In this document: piece by piece, positions 7,968-16,317 of the stretch
Layout of the letters: every line of letters starts with the position of its first letter
Position numbering within the stretch: the first letter of the stretch is position 1
Assembly: GCF_030269515.1 (NCBI RefSeq)
Contig: NZ_BSTM01000001.1
Location: 454,491-518,490 of the forward strand
DNA length: 64,000 bases
Direction: 5' to 3'
Source: Actinomadura sp. NBRC 104412
Lineage (GTDB): Bacteria > Actinomycetota > Actinomycetes > Streptosporangiales > Streptosporangiaceae
The notes under the pieces: generated by a model
What the model saw: only the letters and a program-made list of their open reading frames with translations
Database searches by the model: none
Told to the model about the DNA's origin: nothing
Translations under genes and position numbers: made by a program

Positions 7968-10900
7968 TCACACCCCCATGCCGGTGAGCTCGGTGATGCC
8001 CGCCCTGCGCTGGTAGTCGAGGACGAGAGCGGGCAGGGCCGGTCCGCGCGGGCGGCGTCCCGGCCTGATGTCGGCGGACAGCGCCTTGACCTCCTGGATG
8101 TGGACGTTGGGGTCCAGGGACAGGTGCGCGATCTCGTTGGCCGCGTCGCCCTTGCTGTAGCCGTTCGGGCCCCAGTGGAAGGGCAGCCCGATCTGGTGGA
8201 CGGTCCTTCCTTGCACTTTCAGCGGCGCTATCCGGTCGGTCACCAGGACGCGGGCCTCGATGGCGTTGCGGGCCGTCACGATGGTCGCCCATCCGCCGTG
8301 TTCGAGCGCCCTCTCGGCGGCCAGCTCGGGCGACACCTCGCAGAAGAACTCGGGTTGCAGTTCGGCGAGGTAGGGCGTCCACCTGCTCATGCCGCCCGCG
8401 GTGAAGTGCTCGGTGAGCCGGTAGGTCGTGACGACGTACGGGAACACCGCCGAGCCCGGCTCGGAACCACTGGGGTGCAGCCGGTTGTGCCGCTCGGAGA
8501 GGATGTGCCGTACCGGGTTGCGCTTCTGGCCGTACAGCGGGTTGTCGAACGGCGAGTCCTGCGGCTCGTAGTGCGTGGGCAGCGGGCCGTCGACCAGCCC
8601 TGCCGGGGTGTACAGCCAGCCCTTGCCGTCCGCCTGGAGGATGAACGGGTCGTCCCCCGCGATCGCGTCGGGCCCGACGGCGTCCTCGGCCGGGCGGAAG
8701 GACGGGTCCTTGGTGAGCTGGAAGTCCGGGTGGTCGTGGCCGGTCCACTCGCCCTTCTCCGCGTCCCACCAGATCAGCGCCTTGCGTTCGCTCCAGGGCC
8801 TGCCCTCGGGGTCGGCGGACGCGCGGTTGTAGAGGATGCGCCGGTCCAGCGGCCAGGCCCAGGCCCACTCGTGCGCCATCCAGTCCTGCTCCGCGGAGGG
8901 TTTCTTGCGGGCGGCCTGGTTGACGCCGTCCTTGTAGACGCCGCAGTAGATCCAGCAGCCGCACGAGGTGGATCCGTCGTCGTCCAACTGCTCGTAGGAC
9001 GACAGGTGCCCCCCGTCCGGGCCGAACCCGTTGATCTCGGCCAGTACCGCCTCCGCGGACGGGTCGCCGTACGCGCCCTCCAGCGGGTAGTCCCAGGTGA
9101 GATCGAGGATGGGACGGTCACGCGGGTCGGTGGACCCGGCGAGCTTCTCCCTGATGATGCGGCCCAGGTGGTACATGAACCACAGGTCGCTGCGCGCGTC
9201 GCCCTCGGGCTCGACGGCCTGGTGATGCCACTGGAGGTAGCGGTTGGTGTTGGTGAACGAACCGGACTTCTCGGTGTGCGCCGCCGCGGGAAGGAAGAAG
9301 ACCTCGGTGGCGATGTCCTCGGTGCGCAGCTCACCCGTCTCGATCTCGGGGCCGTCCTTCCACCACGTGGCGCTTTCGATGAGGGAGAAGTCCCTGACGA
9401 CGAGCCAGTCGAGGTTGGCCATGCCGAGCCGCTGCATCTTGGCGTTGGCCGAGCCGACGGCCGGGTTCTCCCCCATGAGGAAGTAGCCCTTGCACTTGCC
9501 CTCCATCTGGGCGAGCACGGTGTCGTAGGTGCTGTGGCTTCCGGTCAGGCGCGGCAGGTAGTCGAAGCAGAAGTCGTTGTCGGCGTTGGCCGCGTCGCCC
9601 CACCACGCCTTGAGCAGGCTCACCACGTACGCGCGCATGTGGCCCCACCAGCCTTTGCGCGCGGCGTCGGCGGCCACGAAGCTGTCCAGGTTTTCCATGC
9701 GGTGCGCGTGCGGCATGGGGATGTAGCCGGGCAGCAGGTCGAACAGGGTGGGGATATCGCTCGAACCCTGGATGCTCGCGTGCCCCCGCAGCGCCTGGAT
9801 CCCGCCTCCGGGACGGCCGATGTTGCCCAGCAGCAATTGCAGGATGCTGGCCGCGCGGATGTACTGCGCGCCCACCGTGTGCTGCGTCCAGCCCACCGCG
9901 TACGCGAACGCGCTCGTACGGTCACGCCCCGAATTGCGCACCAGCGCGTCACAGACCTTGGCGAACAGTTCCGGCGGCACCCCGCACACCTCGTACACCA
10001 TCTCGGGCGTGTAGCGCGAGTAATGCCGTTTGAGGACCTGGAACACGCAACGCGGATGGGACAGGGTCTCGTCCTTTTGGGGCGTGCCCACTCCCAGGGC
10101 CGCACCGCCCGCGCCATGGCTTTCACTTCGGCCCGCTTCCTGGATGGACGCCCCTCGGTGGGTGCGACGGTTGTATCCCCGGTCGCGCTCCCCCGAGGCG
10201 GCGACGACGTCCACGCCCTCGTACAGCCAAGAGTCGGTGTCGTAGTGCCGGGTCTCCTCGTTGAGCCCGGAGAACACGCCGTCGAGGTCCTCGGTGTCCT
10301 TGAAGTCCTCGCGCAGGATCGTCGCCGCGTTGGTGTAGTTGACCACGTAGTCGCGGAAGTACGACTCCGTGGTCAGCACATGGTTGATGATCCCGCCGAG
10401 GAAGGCGATGTCGCTGCCCGCGCGCAGCGGCACGTAGATGTCCGCGACCGCGCTCGTCCGCGTGTACCGGGGATCGACATGGATGATCGTCGCTCCCCTG
10501 GCCTTGGCCTCCATCACCCACTGGAACCCGACGGGGTGCGCCTCCGCGTAGTTCGAGCCCTGGATGACGATGCAGTCGGAGTTCTGGAGGTCCTGCATGA
10601 ACGTGGTCGCGCCGCCCCGCCCGAACGAGGTGCCCAGCGCCGCCACGGTGGAGCTGTGGCACACCCGGGCCTGGTTCTCCACCTGCACCACGCCCAGCGC
10701 GGTGAGCAGCTTCTTGATGAGGTAGTTCTCCTCGTTGTCCAGCGTCGCGCCGCCCAGGCTCGCGATGCCCAGCGTCCGCCGCACGCGGAGGTCGTCGGCC
10801 TCCCACTCCCAGGTGTCCGCCCGCGTCCTGACCACCCGGTCGGCGATCATGTCCATGGCGGTGGACAGGTCGAGCGACTCCCACTCGGTGCCGTACGGGC

Positions 10901-11225
10901 GCCGGTAGAGCACCCGATGCTCCCGGGACGGACCGGTCGTGAGCTGGAGGGTCGCCGATCCCTTCGGGCACAGCCTGCCCCTGCTCACCGGCGAGTCCGG
11001 GTCGCCCTCGACCTGGACGACCTTCTCGTCCTTCACGTACACCTGCTGGCCGCAGCCGACGGCGCAGTAGGGGCAGACCGACTGGACCACCCGGTCGGCC
11101 GTGGACGTCCGGGGCGTGAGCGAGGCGGTATGCGCCGATTCGGCGGCGGCCCCACGTCCCAACCGGTCGGTTCCCGTCAGCTGGCGGTAGACAGGCCAGC
11201 CCTCAACCCACGTACGCACACCCAT
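7968..11225 (-). CDS. Formate dehydrogenase catalytic subunit, cysteine form
   Basis: A 1085-residue molybdopterin (bis-MGD) oxidoreductase oxidising formate to CO2. The N-terminal [4Fe-4S] motif is Cys51, Cys54, Cys58 (CPYCAVGCG) and Cys86 (GRLCPKG). The Mo ligand lies in NQARVCHS at Cys189, encoded TGC; in E. coli FdnG the same position is selenocysteine (TGA). A 16-18-residue polar insertion precedes a Gly-rich loop near residue 410. No twin-arginine signal is present, unlike FdnG, so the active site probably faces the cytoplasm. The start ATG 11225 begins MGVRTWVEGW, the usual start of actinobacterial homologues; in-frame codons upstream overlap the divergent promoter. Confidence 0.93.
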   Translation of the reverse strand: MGVRTWVEGWPVYRQLTGTDRLGRGAAAESAHTASLTPRTSTADRVVQSVCPYCAVGCGQQVYVKDEKVVQVEGDPDSPVSRGRLCPKGSATLQLTTGPSREHRVLYRRPYGTEWESLDLSTAMDMIADRVVRTRADTWEWEADDLRVRRTLGIASLGGATLDNEENYLIKKLLTALGVVQVENQARVCHSSTVAALGTSFGRGGATTFMQDLQNSDCIVIQGSNYAEAHPVGFQWVMEAKARGATIIHVDPRYTRTSAVADIYVPLRAGSDIAFLGGIINHVLTTESYFRDYVVNYTNAATILREDFKDTEDLDGVFSGLNEETRHYDTDSWLYEGVDVVAASGERDRGYNRRTHRGASIQEAGRSESHGAGGAALGVGTPQKDETLSHPRCVFQVLKRHYSRYTPEMVYEVCGVPPELFAKVCDALVRNSGRDRTSAFAYAVGWTQHTVGAQYIRAASILQLLLGNIGRPGGGIQALRGHASIQGSSDIPTLFDLLPGYIPMPHAHRMENLDSFVAADAARKGWWGHMRAYVVSLLKAWWGDAANADNDFCFDYLPRLTGSHSTYDTVLAQMEGKCKGYFLMGENPAVGSANAKMQRLGMANLDWLVVRDFSLIESATWWKDGPEIETGELRTEDIATEVFFLPAAAHTEKSGSFTNTNRYLQWHHQAVEPEGDARSDLWFMYHLGRIIREKLAGSTDPRDRPILDLTWDYPLEGAYGDPSAEAVLAEINGFGPDGGHLSSYEQLDDDGSTSCGCWIYCGVYKDGVNQAARKKPSAEQDWMAHEWAWAWPLDRRILYNRASADPEGRPWSERKALIWWDAEKGEWTGHDHPDFQLTKDPSFRPAEDAVGPDAIAGDDPFILQADGKGWLYTPAGLVDGPLPTHYEPQDSPFDNPLYGQKRNPVRHILSERHNRLHPSGSEPGSAVFPYVVTTYRLTEHFTAGGMSRWTPYLAELQPEFFCEVSPELAAERALEHGGWATIVTARNAIEARVLVTDRIAPLKVQGRTVHQIGLPFHWGPNGYSKGDAANEIAHLSLDPNVHIQEVKALSADIRPGRRPRGPALPALVLDYQRRAGITELTGMGV

Positions 11226-11279
11226 GGCACTGAGAGCTACCCGACGCACACGCTTCAAACTCGGGCGGTCCGGGAGTGT

Positions 11280-11285
11280 GACAAT
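11280..11285 (+). promoter_or_regulatory. Possible -10 element of a leaderless transcript
   Basis: GACAAT ends six bases before an in-frame GTG at 11292 that precedes the lipoprotein signal sequence. No Shine-Dalgarno sequence is seen before this GTG or the ATG at 11298. This spacing fits a leaderless mRNA starting at the GTG. The -35 region is weak. Confidence 0.35.
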
Positions 11286-11291
11286 GGCCGG

Positions 11292-12107
11292 GTGCGAATG
11301 CGCTTCATCGGGTCCGTGGCCGCGGTTTGCGCGGCCCTCGGACTTCTCAGTGGATGCGCCGGCGAGGAGCGGTCCCCGCTTCTCGACAAGCGGACCCTGG
11401 TGGCCGGCGTGCGCCCCGATCTGCCCGGACTCGGCTACCGCCATCCGGACGGCAGGTTCGAGGGACTGGACGTGGACGTCGCCCGCTACCTGGCCCGGCG
11501 GCTGGGCAAGGAGGTGCGGTTCGTCCCGGCACTCGCGGCGAACAGGATCCGGCTGCTGCGCGACGGGGAGGTGGACCTGGTGCTGACGTTCTGGGTGGAG
11601 CCCCAGTGGAAGGCCCAGCTCACCTTCGCCGGCCCGTACTACCTCTCGTACCAGGACATCCTCGTACGGGACGGTGAGCGCGGGGTGCGCGGCGTGCGCG
11701 ACCTGGCGGGCCGCAGGATCTGCGCCGTGACAGGCGCGGGCGCGGCCGAGCAGGTGACCGAGGAACGGCAGGTGCCCGCCACGCCGGTGACCGCCCGCAA
11801 CTACGACCAGTGCGCCGCCATGCTCGCCGACGGCCGGATCGACGCGATCACCACCAACGACACCATCCTGGCCGGGATCAAGATGCGCAAGGGCGCGGGC
11901 TTCCGGCTGCTCAACGCGCGGTTCGGCGAGCGGCGCACCGGCATCGGGATGCGCCAGGGCGACCCCGGCGGCTGCGAGGCCGTCAACAAGGCGATCACGC
12001 AGATGTACCAGGACGGCACCATGGCCCGGCTGATGGCCAAGTGGTTCGGCCGGTCCGGACTGGACCTGTCGGACGTGGCGGTCCCCCAGTTCGAGGGCTG
12101 CCTCTGA
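11292..12107 (+). CDS. Extracellular solute-binding lipoprotein, family 3
   Basis: A 271-residue lipoprotein with a signal peptide ending in lipobox LSGC (Cys about 22), then a family-3 periplasmic-binding fold like the amino-acid receptors. RTLVAGVRPDLPGLGYRHPD matches the usual 'LvVGvr.D.PPf' opening, followed by FEGLDVDVARYLARRLG and the second-lobe segment ICAVTGAGAA. No permease or ATPase is next to it, so it is an orphan receptor; ligand unknown. It is divergent from the formate dehydrogenase operon with only about 66 bp between them. The GTG at 11292 is preferred on the leaderless argument; ATG 11298 gives the same mature protein. Confidence 0.82.
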   Translation: MRMRFIGSVAAVCAALGLLSGCAGEERSPLLDKRTLVAGVRPDLPGLGYRHPDGRFEGLDVDVARYLARRLGKEVRFVPALAANRIRLLRDGEVDLVLTFWVEPQWKAQLTFAGPYYLSYQDILVRDGERGVRGVRDLAGRRICAVTGAGAAEQVTEERQVPATPVTARNYDQCAAMLADGRIDAITTNDTILAGIKMRKGAGFRLLNARFGERRTGIGMRQGDPGGCEAVNKAITQMYQDGTMARLMAKWFGRSGLDLSDVAVPQFEGCL

Positions 12108-12153
12108 CGGCGCCGGAATCCCGCCGGCCGTGGCCGAGGGGTTCCCGGTGTGG

Positions 12154-14211
12154 TCACAGCACCGGCAGGAGCTTTGACGGGGTGATCGGCAGGTCGCGGA
12201 TCCGCACTCCGGTGGCGTTGTAGACGGCGTTGGCGATGGCCGCCGCCGCGCCGACGATGCCGATCTCGCCGATGCCCTTGCTGCCCATCGGATTCAGCCG
12301 GCCGTCGGCCTCCTCGATCCAGACCGCGTCGATGTCGCGCACGTCCGCGCAGGCCGGCACGTGGTACTGGGCGAGGTCGTGGTTGAGGTAGTCGCCGAAC
12401 TCCCGGTCCATCACGCTCTCCTCCAGCAGCGCCATGCCGAGGCCCATCGTCATGCCCCCGATGAACTGGGAGTGCGCCAGCGTGGAGTTGATGATCCGGC
12501 CGACGGCGAACACGCCCAGCATCCGCGGCACCCTGATCTCCCCGGTGTCGGCGTCCACCTCGACCTCGGCGAACTGCGCCCCGAACCCGTGCCTGGCGAC
12601 CTTTGGCAGCTCGCTGACCTCCTGGGCCGTGTCCACGAACGCCTCCTGGCGGTCGGGATCGGCCAGCAGCGCCTCGCAGGCGCGGGTGATGGCCCTGCCC
12701 CAGCCGGCCGTGCCCGACGAGCCGCCCGCCACCGCCGCCTCGGGAAGGGAGCTGTCGCCGATCTCCACGGTGACGCGGGACGGGTCGGTCTTCAGCGCCT
12801 CCGCCGCGATGGCCGTCAGCGCCGTGCGGGCACCGGTGCCGATGTCGGAGGCGGCGATCCGCACGCGGAACCGTCCGTCCGGCTCACGCCGTGCCGCGGC
12901 CTGGCCGGACCGCTGGTACGCGGGATAGGTGGTGGCCGCCACGCCCATGCCCCGCAGTTTGCGCGTCCCGGGTGCGGGCACGCCGGACGGCACCGGTTCC
13001 CGGTCCTCCCAGTGGAAGCGTTCCGCGCCCTCGCGCAGGCAGGCCACCAGGTTCCGGGAGCTGAACGGGAGCCCGCCGACCGGCTCGGTGTCGGTGTCGT
13101 TGCGGATCCGCAGCTCGACCGGGTCGATGCCGGCCGCGACCGCCAGCTCGTCCATCGCGCACTCCAGCGCGTACATGCCCGGCGTCTCGCCGGGTGCCCG
13201 CATCCAGGACGGCGTGGGCACGTCCAGGCGGTTGAGCCGGTGCGAGGTCAGCAGGTTCGGCGCCGGGTACATGACCCGGGTCACCACCGCGGTCTGCTCG
13301 GCGAACTCGTGGACGGTGGAGGTCTGCTCGACCACCTCGTGCAGGATGGCGTTGAGACGCCCGTCGCCGTCCGCGCCGAGCCGCAGCCGCTGGACCGTCG
13401 GCGTGCGGTATCCGGTGAGGGCGAACATCTGCTGGCGCGTCACCGCGTACTTCACCGGACGGCCGGTAAGCCGCGCCGCCATCGCGGCGAGGACGACACT
13501 GGGACGCGGCGTCCCCTTCGACCCGAACCCTCCGCCCACATGCGGCGACACGACCCGCACCCGGGACCGGTCCAGGCCGAAGACCTGGGCCAGCGTGTTC
13601 CGCGCGATCGTCGGGCCCTGGTTGGAGTCGTACACGACCAGGTTGCCCTCCTCGTCCCAGAGGGCGAGGCTGGCGTGCGGTTCCATGGGGTTGTTGTGCT
13701 CCGCCGGTGTCGAGTACGTCGCGTCCACCCGTACGGGAGACGCGGCGAAGGCCCCTTCTGGGTCGCCCTGCTCGGTGTCGGTGGGGTAGTCGGGGTTGAC
13801 CACGTCCGGCCGGTAGAGGGTGGGGTGGTCGGGGCTGAGCCGCACGTCGTGCGGCTCGGCGTCGTACTCGACGCGCAGCAGGCGCGCCGCCTCCTGCGCG
13901 GTCTCCGGGGTCTCCGCCACGACGGCGGCGACGAGCTGCCCCCGGTACGACACCGTCCGGGACTGGAAGACCGCCAGCTCGGCGTTGCCGACCGGTTCGA
14001 GCCTGGGCGCGTTCTCGTGGGACACCACCTGGAGGACGCCCGGCATCGCCAGGGCCTCGTCCGCGCCTATCGACCTGATCCTGCCCTTGCCCACCGGGGA
14101 CTGGACGGCGTACAGGTAGGCCACGCCGTCGACCGGGTACTCGTACGCGTACCGCGCCCGCCCGGTGATCTTCTCCCGGGATTCGATCCGCTTCAGCGAG
14201 AGGGTGTTCAT
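12154..14211 (-). CDS. Molybdopterin-binding subunit of an aldehyde/xanthine dehydrogenase-type hydroxylase
   Basis: A 685-residue catalytic subunit (MoCD cofactor) of the xanthine oxidase family, most like PaoC/YagR-type aldehyde oxidoreductases. Visible signs are the N-terminal a/b hammerhead region (REKITGRARYAYE), GGGFGSKG in the Mo-binding half, and the C-terminal GSKGIGEIGIVGAA, which carries the catalytic Glu. The length is slightly short of PaoC (about 730). It is the third gene of the operon and overlaps the FAD subunit by 4 bp. The substrate class (aromatic aldehydes) is an inference from the subunit type. Confidence 0.9.
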   Translation of the reverse strand: MNTLSLKRIESREKITGRARYAYEYPVDGVAYLYAVQSPVGKGRIRSIGADEALAMPGVLQVVSHENAPRLEPVGNAELAVFQSRTVSYRGQLVAAVVAETPETAQEAARLLRVEYDAEPHDVRLSPDHPTLYRPDVVNPDYPTDTEQGDPEGAFAASPVRVDATYSTPAEHNNPMEPHASLALWDEEGNLVVYDSNQGPTIARNTLAQVFGLDRSRVRVVSPHVGGGFGSKGTPRPSVVLAAMAARLTGRPVKYAVTRQQMFALTGYRTPTVQRLRLGADGDGRLNAILHEVVEQTSTVHEFAEQTAVVTRVMYPAPNLLTSHRLNRLDVPTPSWMRAPGETPGMYALECAMDELAVAAGIDPVELRIRNDTDTEPVGGLPFSSRNLVACLREGAERFHWEDREPVPSGVPAPGTRKLRGMGVAATTYPAYQRSGQAAARREPDGRFRVRIAASDIGTGARTALTAIAAEALKTDPSRVTVEIGDSSLPEAAVAGGSSGTAGWGRAITRACEALLADPDRQEAFVDTAQEVSELPKVARHGFGAQFAEVEVDADTGEIRVPRMLGVFAVGRIINSTLAHSQFIGGMTMGLGMALLEESVMDREFGDYLNHDLAQYHVPACADVRDIDAVWIEEADGRLNPMGSKGIGEIGIVGAAAAIANAVYNATGVRIRDLPITPSKLLPVL

Positions 14212-15221
14212 GCCGTGCCCCCGTGTGTCGTGAGCTCCGCGAGCGTCCGGACCATGAGGTTGCGCGCGAGTTTGACCTTGTAGGCGTTGTCGCGCAGCGG
14301 TTCGGCCTCCTCCAGCTCGGCCTCGGCGGCCTGGAGGAAGGTCCGCTCGGTCGCGGCGGAGCCGCGCAGCCGGTCCTCGGCGCGCCGGGCGCGCCAGGGC
14401 TGGTGCGCCACGCCGCCCAGCGCCACCCGGCAGTCCAGGATGGTGCCGTCCGCCATCTCCAGCGCCGCGGCGACCGAGACCAGCGCGAACGCGAACGAGG
14501 CCCGCTCACGGACCTTGCGGTAGCGGGCGGGCATGGTCAGGGGCGGGACCTCGACGCCGGTGATCAGATCGCCGGGGTCCAGGGTCGTGTCGCGGTGCGG
14601 TTCGGTGCCCGGCAGCCGGTACAGGGACGTGGTCTCCTGGCCGACCAGCGGGATGACGCGGTCGCCGAGCCGTCCCATGACCCGTACCCGCGCGTCCAGC
14701 GCCGCCAGCGCCACCGCCATGTCGGACGGGTGGGTGGCCACGCAGTCCGGCGAGTGTCCCAGGATCGCGAGGTTCGCGTGATCGCCCTCGCGAGCCGGGC
14801 AACCGGTGCCGGGTTCGCGCTTGTTGCAGGGCTTGGAGACGTTCTGGAAGTAGGAGCATCGGGTGCGCTGTAGCAGGTTGCCGCCCACCGTGGCGAGGTT
14901 GCGGATCTGCCCGGACGCCCCGGACAGGACGGCCTGCGCCAGCATCGGGAACCGCTCCCGCACCGCGCGGTGCGCGGCCAGGTCGCTGTTCCGGACGGCG
15001 GACCCGATGACCAGCCCGCCGCCGGGCTCCTCGACGATCGTGTCGAACGGCAGGTGCGCGACGTCCACCAGCCGACGCGGCTCCTCGACGCCCAGCCGCA
15101 TCAGGTCGACCAGGTTGGTGCCGCCGCCGAGGTAGCGGACCTCGCCGTCCCCGTTGCTCTCGCGGTGCCGGGCGACCGCGTCCTCCGCGCTGCCCACGCG
15201 CTCGTACGCGAAGGGCCTCAT
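14208..15221 (-). CDS. FAD-binding subunit of the hydroxylase, with [4Fe-4S] insertion
   Basis: A 337-residue medium subunit. The FAD phosphate-binding loop YLGGGTNLVDLM lies near residues 29-40, and ATVGGNLLQRTRC leads into a Cys-rich loop (RCSYF...PCNKREPGTGCPA). This loop is the extra [4Fe-4S]-binding insert seen in PaoB/YagS and 4-hydroxybenzoyl-CoA reductase-type subunits but not in classical xanthine dehydrogenase. It is a good reason to group this enzyme with PaoABC. The ATG 15221 overlaps the upstream small-subunit stop by 4 bp; in-frame sequence further upstream lies within that gene. Confidence 0.9.
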   Translation of the reverse strand: MRPFAYERVGSAEDAVARHRESNGDGEVRYLGGGTNLVDLMRLGVEEPRRLVDVAHLPFDTIVEEPGGGLVIGSAVRNSDLAAHRAVRERFPMLAQAVLSGASGQIRNLATVGGNLLQRTRCSYFQNVSKPCNKREPGTGCPAREGDHANLAILGHSPDCVATHPSDMAVALAALDARVRVMGRLGDRVIPLVGQETTSLYRLPGTEPHRDTTLDPGDLITGVEVPPLTMPARYRKVRERASFAFALVSVAAALEMADGTILDCRVALGGVAHQPWRARRAEDRLRGSAATERTFLQAAEAELEEAEPLRDNAYKVKLARNLMVRTLAELTTHGGTA

Positions 15222-15775
15222 GCCCGCGCCCCCTGGGGAACCCTGGACGCCGCGTCCTTGATGGCCTTGACGATGTTGACGTACGCGCCGCAGCGGCACA
15301 GGTTGCCGCTCATCCGCTCGCGGATCTCCTCGTCGGACGGCTCGGGCGGCGGCCCGGACGCGAGGTCCTCGGTGACCGCGCTGGGACGGCCCCGCGCGTA
15401 CTCGTCCAGCATCCCCGTCGCCGAGCACAGCTGGCCCGGCGTGCAGTAGCCGCACTGGAAGGCGTCGCGTTCGATGAAGGCGTCCTGGAGGGCGGTGAGC
15501 CGGTCGCCGTTGCCGTCCGGCGAGGCCAGTCCCTCCACGGTCGTGATCTCCGCGCCGTCGTGCGCGACCGCCAGGGCCAGGCAGCCGAGAGCGCGCCGCC
15601 CGTCCAGCAGGATCGTGCAGGCGCCGCACTGCCCGTGGTCGCAGCCCTTCTTCGAGCCGGTCAGCCCGAGCCGCTCGCGCAGCATGTCCAGAAGGGACGA
15701 CCGGGTGTCCACCTCGATCCGGTGCCTGGTGCCGTTCACCAGCAAGGTGATCTCGGCGCTCACTGTGCTGTCCAT
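15218..15775 (-). CDS. [2Fe-2S] subunit of the hydroxylase
   Basis: A 185-residue small subunit that carries electrons from the Mo centre to FAD. The plant-type ferredoxin motif is GCDHGQCGACTILLDG, and the second cluster has CGYCTPGQ and NLCRCGAYVNI. No Tat signal is present, whereas E. coli PaoA is exported by Tat, so this enzyme is probably cytoplasmic. It is the first gene of a tightly overlapping S-M-L operon, ATG at 15775. No accessory MocA- or XdhC-like gene accompanies it in the window. Confidence 0.92.
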   Translation of the reverse strand: MDSTVSAEITLLVNGTRHRIEVDTRSSLLDMLRERLGLTGSKKGCDHGQCGACTILLDGRRALGCLALAVAHDGAEITTVEGLASPDGNGDRLTALQDAFIERDAFQCGYCTPGQLCSATGMLDEYARGRPSAVTEDLASGPPPEPSDEEIRERMSGNLCRCGAYVNIVKAIKDAASRVPQGARA

Positions 15776-15791
15776 GGTCGGCCCCTACCCA

Positions 15792-15818
15792 CGATCACCG
15801 GCCTGAGTCGGGTGATCG
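15792..15818. other. Inverted repeat in the 5' region of the hydroxylase operon
   Basis: CGATCACC (15792-15799) and GGTGATCG (15811-15818) are perfect 8-nt arms around an 11-nt loop. It lies 17 bp upstream of the small-subunit start and 38 bp after the end of the preceding minus-strand gene. It may be that gene's terminator or an operator; the sequence does not decide. Confidence 0.35.
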
Positions 15819-15855
15819 CCAGGACGGGCGGGGGGCTGGGTGCCGGGACTGGGCG

Positions 15856-16200
15856 CTAGGACGAGTCGGCGATGATCTCGGCGACCTGGCGCGCGGTCTC
15901 GGTGGGCAGCGGCGCGGGCTTGCCGCGCCAGTGGCGCGCGGCCAGGAGCGCCGCGCATCCGGCGCCACCGGTGTACGCGGCGGCGGCGACGAGCGCGGCG
16001 ATCTCCGGGGGCAGCTTGCGCTCCAGCAGCAGAAGGTTGAGGCGGTACGTGGAGGCGGCCGCGAGGGCCCCGAGGGTCCCGGCCACGGCGCCGAACCTCA
16101 GCGCGGGCACCCGCTGCCGCGCCTTGTCCTGCACCTCCCGCTGGGCGGCCTCGGCCACGTACCGCGCGAGGGCGAGATTGTCCTCGGTCGACTCGGCCAT
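15856..16200 (-). CDS. Small holin-like membrane protein, function unknown
   Basis: A 114-residue protein. A charged N-terminal helix (residues 1-30, rich in Glu/Arg) is followed by two hydrophobic segments at about 36-55 and 66-90, separated by a short polar loop, and a polar tail. No family is recognised with confidence; the outline resembles small actinobacterial holin-superfamily proteins. It lies between the molybdenum hydroxylase operon and the divergent PucR gene and reads in the same direction as the former, 80 bp upstream, so it could be co-transcribed. Confidence 0.6.
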   Translation of the reverse strand: MAESTEDNLALARYVAEAAQREVQDKARQRVPALRFGAVAGTLGALAAASTYRLNLLLLERKLPPEIAALVAAAAYTGGAGCAALLAARHWRGKPAPLPTETARQVAEIIADSS

Positions 16201-16317
16201 AGACGCCCTTTACCCCGGCGCGGCGCGCGGACACCCGCCCCGGCCTTCGGACCGACCGTTTCCCCCTTTTCACCGGCTTCCATGAAGACCATGGTGCCGA
16301 TGGGTTAAAAGTGATTG

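Noticed and set aside
10650..10670. Possible selenocysteine site in formate dehydrogenase
   Set aside because: The codon at the active-site position is TGC (Cys), not TGA; no SECIS element is needed.
7365..11291. A 1300-codon plus-strand extension of the solute-binding lipoprotein gene
   Set aside because: It is antisense to the formate dehydrogenase genes. The lipoprotein signal peptide defines the true start near 11292.
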